Shown here piece by piece: positions 1 through 5,711 of a DNA stretch of 5,711 nucleotides. The notes under the pieces are model-generated. The model was not told the DNA's origin. It searched no databases and saw only the letters and a list, made by a program, of their open reading frames with translations. Position 1 is the stretch's first letter. Each line of letters opens with the position of its first letter. The translations under genes were made by a program, and so were the position numbers. This stretch comes from Candidatus Curtissbacteria bacterium RIFCSPLOWO2_01_FULL_38_11b (lineage in GTDB: Bacteria; Patescibacteriota; Microgenomatia; Curtissbacterales; GWA2-41-24): positions 1-5,711 of the forward strand of contig MFBO01000039.1 in assembly GCA_001774995.1 (NCBI GenBank), read 5' to 3'.

Positions 1-3000
1 CTTTAAGACCTAAAAGTTTATCAACTTTTCCTTCAATTGCAGCGTCGGTTAAAATTCTGGTTGTCTCCTGAAATGATGCTGCAGATAAGAAACTTTCCGT
101 ATATAAAGCTGCACGAGTTATCCCTAGGATAATTACCTGGGCGGTAGCCGGTTCGCCGCCTTCTGCTAAAACCTTGGCATTTTTTTCCTGAAATCTATTT
201 TTATCAATGAGTTCTCCCGGTAAAAGGACTGTATCGCCCGATGACTCAATTCTAACTTTTTCGCTCATTTTCTTAACAATAATTTCGAAGTGTTTATCGT
301 TGATTGCTACACCTTGGCTTTCATAAACTTCTTGTGTACCGTCAGTAATATATTTTTGAGCAGCGTGAAGTCCTGAGACAGAAAGTATCTCTTTAATATC
401 TAAATAGCCGGTTAAGAGCGGGGTTCCAGCAGCAATTAACTGCCCGTCTTCGACTGCTAGCTCCGCTGTTGGTGGTATTATATATTCCATTTCCCCAGAA
501 GGCTTAGTGGTGCTTTTTACTTTGATCTTGTAGCCGTCTTCTGACTCTTCGACTTTAACTTTACCGCCAATTTGTGAAATTTGAGCAACATATTTTGGGG
601 TTCTTGCTTCAAATAACTCTTCAACACGCGGCAAGCCTTGGGTAATGTCAAGACCAACTATTCCTCCCGTATGAAATGTTCTCATAGTAAGTTGTGTTCC
701 AGGTTCTCCGATTGATTGAGCAGCGATAACACCAACCGGTGTACCTATTGATACTAGTTTTCGTGTTACCAAATCTTTGCCATAGCACATACTGCAGAGT
801 CCGTATTTAGCCTCGCATGTTAATGGCGAGCGTACTACCACAGAATCTATTGCGTTATCTTCGATTTCATGGATCAATTTTTCATCAATCAAAATATTTT
901 TAAGCGCTATTACTTTTTTACCTCTTGGCAATTTGATTTCCTGGGCTGTAACTCGACCGATTATTCTTTGGGAAAAGGGCATTTGGCGTTTATCGGTTTT
1001 GGCAATAACTATTCCTTCTTTAGTTTTGCAATCATCAATCCTGATGATTGCATCATGGGCAACATCGACTAAGCGTCTTGTTAAATACCCAGATTCTGCA
1101 GTTTTGATTGCTCTATCGGCCAGCCCTTTTCGCGCTCCTCTAGCGCTAGTAAAGTACTCGAATACAGAAAGTCCCTCTCGGAAATTGGATTTTATCGGTA
1201 ATGGCACTATTTGGCCTGAAGGGTCGGTTACTAACCCGCGCATTGCGGAAAGTTGTTTAATTTGCTCTGCTGTTGCACGCGATCCGCCTGAATCGGAGAT
1301 GATCTTTATTGAATTATCTAAACTTAATCCTTTCCAAGTAAGGTCCGCAAGTTCATTGGTTACTGACAACCATACTTCTTGGGAAAGTCTTTTTTGTTCT
1401 TCCTTGGTAATTAACCCAAGCTTAAAGTTTTTTTCAATACCGTCGACCTCTTTTTCTGCTTTTTTTATAATCTTTTCTTTATCCTCAACAATTACACAGT
1501 CAAAAACTGACACCGAAAGACCAGAAAATGTAGCACCTTCAAAGCCCAAGCTTTTTAATTTGTCTATTAGCTGGGTTACTTCTTCTTCTGTTAACTTATC
1601 AATTGCCAGATTAATTAACCCTTTAATTCTCCCTGCTGTTATAGTCTCATTTATAAAGCGCATACTTTCTGGTAATTGCATGTTAAACATGACTCTTCCT
1701 GCTGATGTTGATAGAATTTTTGCGCCGATTTTTACATTAATTTTTTGCCTTATTTCAATTTGGTTTATACTTGCTGCGAGCACGACCTCGTTTTCATTTG
1801 CAAAAACGCCACCGTATTCTTGAGCATCTTCGTCTATAGAGGTCAAGTAAAAACTGCCAAGGGCCATTTCTTTATTGGGCAGTGTTATGGGGGAACCATC
1901 GGCAGGCCTTACTAGATTCCTGGCAGCTAACATTAACCTAAATGCCTCCTCTTTGGATTTTTCTGAAAGCGGAACATGAATAGCCATCTGGTCGCCGTCA
2001 AAATCTGCATTAAAGCCAGCACAAATGCATGGATGGATTCTGATTGCATTGCCTTCGATTAAAATCGGGTAGAAAGCCTGAATTCCGAGCCTATGCAGGG
2101 TTGGTGCGCGATTTAAAAGAATCGGATGATCACGCGTTATTTCTTCTAAAATGTCCCAGATTTCACTACTTCTTCTTTCCAGATAATGTTTGGCACTTTT
2201 AACATTGGGTGCGTAACCTCTTGAAATTACTTCTCGCAGCACAAAAGGTTTAAACATTTCAAGGGCCATCTCTTTGGGTATACCTGCTTGATTAAGATTA
2301 AGCTCTGGCCCAACGACAATTACCGATCTTCCGGAATAATCCACGCGTTTGCCAAGTAAATTTTGTCTAAACCTGCCCTGTTTGCCACGAAGCATGTCGG
2401 AGAGGGATCGCAGATCCTGGGAAGCTCTCGTCGATTTAACTCGCTGAGAATCTATGAGCGCGTCGACTGCCTCTTGCAGCATTCGTTTTTCGTTTCTTAA
2501 GATGATATCGGGCGCACCAAGTTCAATCAGCTTTTTAAGCCTGTTATTTCTATTTATTACCCGTCTGTAAAGATCATTTAAATCCGACGTTGCAAAACGA
2601 CCACCAGAGAGCTGGACCATTGGTCTTAAATCCGGAGGGAGAACCGGTAAAACCTTAATAATCATCCAGTTAGGTGAAAGCCCAGATTTGCGCATGCTTT
2701 CAACAACTCTTAGTCTTTTTGTGGCTTTTATGTGTTTTTGACCAGTGGAATTGGCTATTTCTTCACGCAAAGATACGGAAAGCTTGGCAAGCTCGAAATT
2801 TTCAAGTGCTGAAAGTACTGCCTCAGCACCCATCCCTACTTTCAGAAATTCCTGGGCATTGTAATCTTCAAGTTTAAAATATTCCTCTTCAGAAAGCAGA
2901 TCGAGGGGTTTGATCATTTTAACCAGATCCGTTATATTTTTGTAAATTTCCTCAAGGCGCTGGATTTCTTGGGATGACTCTTCCTTATGTTTTGCCTGAA

Positions 3001-3622
3001 TTTGGCGCATTCTAAGTTGTAATTCTTCAATTTTAATATCTGTAGATTCCTTAACTTTGCCTTTAGATTTAATTTGAGCAATTTCTTTCTTGACGTTTTT
3101 TTCTTCAACGTCAAGCTTTTGTTTAAGAAGTACCTGCTTTTCAACTCTCTTTTTCCCCAGTTCATCCATAAGATTTTTAAGAATTTCTTTCTTTTTTTCG
3201 CTATCGATTTCGACAACTAAATAAGATGCAAAATAGACAACAGCATCCAAATTTCTTGGAGAAACATCAAGAAGAAGGCCTAGTTTTGAGGGACTTCCTT
3301 TAAAGAACCAGTTATGAACAACCGGGGCAGCCAGAGTAATATGGCCCATTCTTTCGCGTCTTACTCTCGACTGGGTTACTTCAACTCCACATTTATCGCA
3401 AATAATTCCCCTGTATCTGATTCTTTTGTATTTGCCGCAGTAGCATTCCCAATCTTTGGTCGGTCCAAATATTCTTTCGTCAAATAGCCCATCTTTTTCC
3501 GGTTTTAAAGTACGATAGTTGATCGTTTCTGGTTTGGTAATTTCGCCAAACGACCAAGATTTAATATCCTCTTGGGAGGATAGGGTTAGTTTAAGTGCTT
3601 CAAAATCAATTAGTTCATTCAT
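1..3622 (-). CDS. rpoC: RNA polymerase beta-prime subunit, 3' end beyond the window
   Basis: Catalytic beta-prime subunit of RNA polymerase. From ATG at 3622-3620, 1207 codons are open to the left edge, ending in [17 protein letters not shown]. Homologues continue ENVI(I/V)G(R/K)LIPAGTG, so only the C-terminal tail is missing. Domains in order: zinc site 1, C60/C62/C75/C78 (3445-3389); clamp, with a coiled-coil insertion at residues 141-235; sigma-binding clamp helices ([15 protein letters not shown]); a short rudder (2452-2411); switch 2, GKQGRFRQN (413-421); catalytic NADFDGD with D540/D542/D544 (2011-1991), which binds the active-site magnesium; bridge helix (about 1165-1058); zinc site 2, C865/C936/C943/C946; and trigger loop MRTFH (980-984, at 685-671) with no proteobacterial-type insertion. 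All catalytic and zinc residues are present. The start is fixed by the ATGA overlap with rpoB, an upstream GGAGG, and an N-terminus matching the family just before the SPEKI-like segment. Bridge helix, rudder and F-loop carry unusual substitutions. Confidence 0.98.
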   Translation of the reverse strand, partial: MNELIDFEALKLTLSSQEDIKSWSFGEITKPETINYRTLKPEKDGLFDERIFGPTKDWECYCGKYKRIRYRGIICDKCGVEVTQSRVRRERMGHITLAAPVVHNWFFKGSPSKLGLLLDVSPRNLDAVVYFASYLVVEIDSEKKKEILKNLMDELGKKRVEKQVLLKQKLDVEEKNVKKEIAQIKSKGKVKESTDIKIEELQLRMRQIQAKHKEESSQEIQRLEEIYKNITDLVKMIKPLDLLSEEEYFKLEDYNAQEFLKVGMGAEAVLSALENFELAKLSVSLREEIANSTGQKHIKATKRLRVVESMRKSGLSPNWMIIKVLPVLPPDLRPMVQLSGGRFATSDLNDLYRRVINRNNRLKKLIELGAPDIILRNEKRMLQEAVDALIDSQRVKSTRASQDLRSLSDMLRGKQGRFRQNLLGKRVDYSGRSVIVVGPELNLNQAGIPKEMALEMFKPFVLREVISRGYAPNVKSAKHYLERRSSEIWDILEEITRDHPILLNRAPTLHRLGIQAFYPILIEGNAIRIHPCICAGFNADFDGDQMAIHVPLSEKSKEEAFRLMLAARNLVRPADGSPITLPNKEMALGSFYLTSIDEDAQEYGGVFANENEVVLAASINQIEIRQKINVKIGAKILSTSAGRVMFNMQLPESMRFINETITAGRIKGLINLAIDKLTEEEVTQLIDKLKSLGFEGATFSGLSVSVFDCVIVEDKEKIIKKAEKEVDGIEKNFKLGLITKEEQKRLSQEVWLSVTNELADLTWKGLSLDNSIKIISDSGGSRATAEQIKQLSAMRGLVTDPSGQIVPLPIKSNFREGLSVFEYFTSARGARKGLADRAIKTAESGYLTRRLVDVAHDAIIRIDDCKTKEGIVIAKTDKRQMPFSQRIIGRVTAQEIKLPRGKKVIALKNILIDEKLIHEIEDNAIDSVVVRSPLTCEAKYGLCSMCYGKDLVTRKLVSIGTPVGVIAAQSIGEPGTQLTMRTFHTGGIVGLDITQGLPRVEELFEARTPKYVAQISQIGGKVKVEESEDGYKIKVKSTTKPSGEMEYIIPPTAELAVEDGQLIAAGTPLLTGYLDIKEILSVSGLHAAQKYITDGTQEVYESQGVAINDKHFEIIVKKMSEKVRIESSGDTVLLPGELIDKNRFQEKNAKVLAEGGEPATAQVIILGITRAALYTESFLSAASFQETTRILTDAAIEGKVDKLLGLK
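1027..1052 (-). repeat. Perfect 11-bp inverted repeat within rpoC
   Basis: The arms TGCAATCATCA and TGATGATTGCA are exact reverse complements separated by 4 bases, so the rpoC mRNA could form an 11-bp hairpin with a GGAU loop. It lies just after the bridge helix, over the codons for A-I-I-R-I-D-D-C, the last being the first cysteine of zinc site 2. No U-tract follows, so it is not an intrinsic terminator. Part of the symmetry comes from ATC-ATC and GAT-GAT being complementary codons, so chance is possible. Confidence 0.6.
2918..3202 (-). other. Lineage-type coiled-coil insertion in the beta-prime clamp
   Basis: About 95 residues (roughly 141-235 of beta-prime) lie between the clamp segment [13 protein letters not shown] and the conserved LLSEEEY...VGMGAEAV. 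E. coli and Bacillus have only a short linker here. The segment is dominated by Lys, Glu, Gln and Leu with almost no Gly or Pro, as expected for a long two-helix coiled coil. Its place and size match the insertion of actinobacterial beta-prime, which forms a helical hairpin projecting from the clamp near the DNA entry channel. The catalytic aspartates fall at 540/542/544, close to mycobacterial numbering and 80 above E. coli, in agreement. Boundaries are good to about five residues. Confidence 0.85.
3619..3622 (-). other. rpoB stop / rpoC start overlap (ATGA)
   Basis: The minus strand reads ATGA: ATG (3622-3620) opens rpoC and TGA (3621-3619) closes rpoB. Such 4-base overlaps are typical of translationally coupled genes in one transcript, where a ribosome ending the first gene can restart on the second. 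The operon promoter is not in the window and must lie upstream, beyond the right edge. Confidence 0.95.
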
Positions 3623-5711
3623 GGCAAGCGTAATTCCTCCAACTCCATTGGAGATTTCCTTTTGGCAATTTCTGATTCAATACCGATAATTTCCTCACCT
3701 GAAACTCGAGCGAGTTCCGCAGCTTTGCGGGCTGTTTCTTCTGCCTGTGGTTCGATTTTTTCTTCCTGGGCTGTTTTTGCGCCAATTGTGGAAACACTTA
3801 AGCTTAGACTATTTAACTCTTTTACCAAAACTTTAAACGATTCTGGAATAAGTGCCTGGGGAATTTCCTCTCCTTTAATAATTGCCTCGAAGGCTTTGGC
3901 ACGTCCCACAACATCATCTGATTTTATTGTCAGCATCTCCTGTAGGGTGTAGGCAGCACCATAAGCTTCCAGCGCCCAAACTTCCATTTCTCCTAATCTC
4001 TGACCCCCCATTTGTGCTTTTCCACCGAGGGGCTGCTGGGTAATAAGAGAATATGGTCCTGTTGAGCGGGCATGCGTTTTATCTTCTACCATGTGGATAA
4101 GCTTCAAAATATAAGTTTTGCCAACAACAATTGGCCTGTTGAAAGTAAGGCCGGATCTACCATCATATAAAGTAGTTCGGCCATCTGCTGGCAAATTGGC
4201 TTTTTCGAGTTCGGCAACGATTGTTTCTTCCTCGATGTGTTCAAAAACCGGCAAGGCAACCTTATAGCCAAGTTCATCGGCTGCCCAACCCAGATGCGTT
4301 TCCAAGAGTTGGCCCAGGTTCATTCGAGATAAAACCGAGAGGGGACTGATAATAATGTCTATAGGTGTACCGTCCTTTGTATAGGGCATATCAGAAGCTG
4401 GTACGATTTTTGAAATTACTCCTTTGTTACCGTGACGCCCTGCAAGCTTATCCCCAACAACGACTTTACGCATTTGAGCAACTCTGATCACAATTTTCTC
4501 GAGTGCACCGTGTTCTAATTCGTCTCCTTTGTCGCGAGAAAGAATTTTAATATCAATAACTGTACCTTTCTCCCCATGAGGAACACGAAGGGATGTGTCG
4601 CGGACTTCACGGGCTTTTTCACCAAAAATTGTTCGCAGTAGTCTTTCTTCTGCAGACAGTTCTGTCTCGCCTTTTGGCGCAATTTTGCCAACCAGAATAT
4701 CACTGGGACCAACTTCTGCACCCACAACAACTATGCCTTTTTCATCAAGGTGGGCAAGATCTTCTTCCGAAACATTGGGAATATCTCGAGTTGTTTCTTC
4801 TGGCCCAAGCTTTGTTTCTACAACTGTAGTTTCGTATTCTTCAATGTGGATTGATGTTAATATGTCTTCCTTAACAAGCCTATCGGAAATAACAATGGCA
4901 TCCTCATAACCAAGTCCATCAAAACTCATATAGGCTATTAATAAATTTTTGCCAAGCGACAACTCTCCTAAATCAGTTGCTGAACCATCTGCTAATAATT
5001 CTCCCTTTTTAACTTTTTGGCCTACAGTTACTTTAGGTCTTTGCGAGTAACAAGTACTTTGAGGAGATCTTGTGAATTTTTGGATAGGGAAAGTAAAAAT
5101 TTTAGACCCACCCCGGCTATTTGATTTAGTCTTTAAAATTACTTTTTTGCTGTCAACATAGGTGATTTCACCGTTGTCTGGTGCTATTATCACTCTGCCC
5201 ATATTGGCACCGACTATTGCCTCCATACCAGTGCCGACTATCGGAGACTCTGGTTTTATAAGGGGTACTGCTTGACACTGCATATGTGTACCCATTAGTG
5301 CACGATTAGCTTCATCATGGGCTAAAAATGGAATAAGAGACGCAGATGTCCCAACTACTTGCCTTGGCACAACATCGATATAATTGACATCCAAACTAGC
5401 CGAAGTTGTAAATTCTCCTTTATGTCTAACCGGTACCCTAGTGTCAATCAGGTATCCTTTTGCATCCACCAAAACTTGTGCATGGGTTATGACATATTCT
5501 TCTTCATCATCTGCAGTTAAATAAACAATTTCATCGGAAATTTGGGCTTTACCATTTTTATCTTTAATTACTTTTTTGTAGGGAGCTTCTAAAAATCCGA
5601 ATTCATTAACGCGACAATAGAGTGACATATAGGTAACAAGACCAATATTGGGTCCTTCTGGCGAGCGGATAGGACAGATTCTTGAATATTGTGAGTGATT
5701 AATATCGCGAA
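3619..5711 (-). CDS. rpoB: RNA polymerase beta subunit, 3' part (5' end beyond the window)
   Basis: Beta subunit of DNA-dependent RNA polymerase, which with beta-prime forms the catalytic cleft. The frame is open from the right edge (first full codon 5709) to TGA at 3621-3619, giving 696 visible residues. The first visible residue aligns with E. coli R548, so roughly the N-terminal 500 residues are missing. Recognisable motifs: [13 protein letters not shown] (Rif cluster II, about 5673-5637); ANRALMG with the NTP-contacting Arg (visible residue 136); the Glu-Asp pair of GYEDAIV (269-270, equivalent to E813/D814); [12 protein letters not shown] with two active-centre lysines (421 and 429, at 4455-4420); and the conserved block [14 protein letters not shown]...[14 protein letters not shown] (about 4035-3950). 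The proteobacterial insertion before GDK and the extra segment after ETHLG are absent, as in Gram-positive enzymes. A 57-residue charged tail (3792-3622) follows LNSLSLSV. Oddities are ARALMG-adjacent THMQCQ in place of ANMQRQ, and R in place of the conserved E of PIETPEG. The identification is essentially certain. Confidence 0.98.
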   Translation of the reverse strand, partial: RDINHSQYSRICPIRSPEGPNIGLVTYMSLYCRVNEFGFLEAPYKKVIKDKNGKAQISDEIVYLTADDEEEYVITHAQVLVDAKGYLIDTRVPVRHKGEFTTSASLDVNYIDVVPRQVVGTSASLIPFLAHDEANRALMGTHMQCQAVPLIKPESPIVGTGMEAIVGANMGRVIIAPDNGEITYVDSKKVILKTKSNSRGGSKIFTFPIQKFTRSPQSTCYSQRPKVTVGQKVKKGELLADGSATDLGELSLGKNLLIAYMSFDGLGYEDAIVISDRLVKEDILTSIHIEEYETTVVETKLGPEETTRDIPNVSEEDLAHLDEKGIVVVGAEVGPSDILVGKIAPKGETELSAEERLLRTIFGEKAREVRDTSLRVPHGEKGTVIDIKILSRDKGDELEHGALEKIVIRVAQMRKVVVGDKLAGRHGNKGVISKIVPASDMPYTKDGTPIDIIISPLSVLSRMNLGQLLETHLGWAADELGYKVALPVFEHIEEETIVAELEKANLPADGRTTLYDGRSGLTFNRPIVVGKTYILKLIHMVEDKTHARSTGPYSLITQQPLGGKAQMGGQRLGEMEVWALEAYGAAYTLQEMLTIKSDDVVGRAKAFEAIIKGEEIPQALIPESFKVLVKELNSLSLSVSTIGAKTAQEEKIEPQAEETARKAAELARVSGEEIIGIESEIAKRKSPMELEELRLP
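3636..3640 (-). promoter_or_regulatory. Ribosome binding site for rpoC, inside rpoB
   Basis: GGAGG, a perfect anti-16S core, lies in the last codons of rpoB (within the codons for L-E-E of MELEELRLP) and ends 13 bases before the rpoC ATG. The spacing is longer than the usual 5-10 bases, but no other purine-rich element lies nearer. It supports the ATG at 3622 as the true rpoC start. Confidence 0.75.

Noticed and set aside
933..1823. A 296-codon open frame on the plus strand
   Set aside because: It lies wholly antisense to well-conserved rpoC (catalytic to zinc-site region). The protein has no recognisable domain and I see no clear ribosome binding site. It is a shadow of the rpoC codons.
3190..3198. 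A-AAA-AAG slippery heptamer in the rpoC frame (GAA AAA AAG), and a similar A7 run near 1460-1467
   Set aside because: The first has the phase of known -1 frameshift sites, but I saw no matching downstream stimulatory structure and no meaningful alternative product. A-runs are expected in Lys-rich, AT-leaning genes.
2932..3216. A 94-codon Lys-rich open frame on the minus strand inside rpoC
   Set aside because: It is the +1 frame of the A-rich coiled-coil insertion. Its Lys/Leu/Asn bias is what an AAA/GAA-rich gene gives out of frame, and the rpoC frame is intact there.
5626..5628. ATG at 5628 as a possible rpoB start
   Set aside because: The frame continues upstream to the window edge with the conserved [12 protein letters not shown] motif, so this Met is internal (next to E. 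coli residue S574 or so) and rpoB is simply cut by the window.
1..5711. Recoded TGA (glycine or tryptophan) as in some small-genome bacteria
   Set aside because: No in-frame TGA occurs inside either gene, and tryptophans are encoded by TGG. TGA appears only as the rpoB stop at the overlap, consistent with the standard bacterial code.
1..5711. Intein, intron, mobile element, CRISPR array, RNA gene or hidden novel system
   Set aside because: Both reading frames run without interruption through the conserved blocks, including the catalytic sites where inteins often insert. There is no intergenic space and I saw no long repeats. This is ordinary core-genome sequence.

Overview
The whole window is taken up by two adjacent housekeeping genes, both read on the minus strand. 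They are the 3' two-thirds or so of rpoB (RNA polymerase beta subunit, 5711 down to 3619) and nearly all of rpoC (beta-prime subunit, 3622 down to 1). rpoB enters from the right edge and rpoC runs off the left edge. I read rpoC codon by codon from its ATG to the window edge and found no stop or frameshift. rpoB is likewise open from the edge to its TGA.

Organism: the protein sequences are clearly bacterial. Four things fit a compact, terrabacterial-type polymerase. (1) The two genes overlap by 4 bases. (2) The large insertions of proteobacterial beta and beta-prime are absent. (3) A coiled-coil insertion of about 95 residues sits in the beta-prime clamp, where actinobacterial enzymes have theirs. 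(4) Many otherwise near-universal motifs carry unusual substitutions. My best guess is a member of the Candidate Phyla Radiation/Patescibacteria, perhaps Microgenomates; this is inference from sequence flavour, not a database match. TGA is the rpoB stop and does not occur in frame in either gene. That argues against the TGA-as-glycine code of Gracilibacteria and Absconditabacteria.

Layout: 5711-3619 encodes beta from just inside Rif cluster II through the hybrid-binding and active-centre domains to a 57-residue C-terminal tail. At 3622-3619 the sequence ATGA contains both the rpoC start and the rpoB stop, and a GGAGG ribosome binding site lies inside the last rpoB codons. From 3622 to 1, beta-prime runs in order through the zinc-binding domain, clamp with coiled-coil insertion, rudder, switch 2, catalytic NADFDGD loop, secondary-channel helices, bridge helix, second zinc site, trigger loop and most of the C-terminal region. 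There is no intergenic stretch, RNA gene, mobile element or CRISPR array, and no separate novel system. The points worth a second look are lineage-specific departures inside the polymerase core.

Together the two proteins form the catalytic centre of RNA polymerase. The coupled arrangement should favour matched synthesis of the two large subunits.
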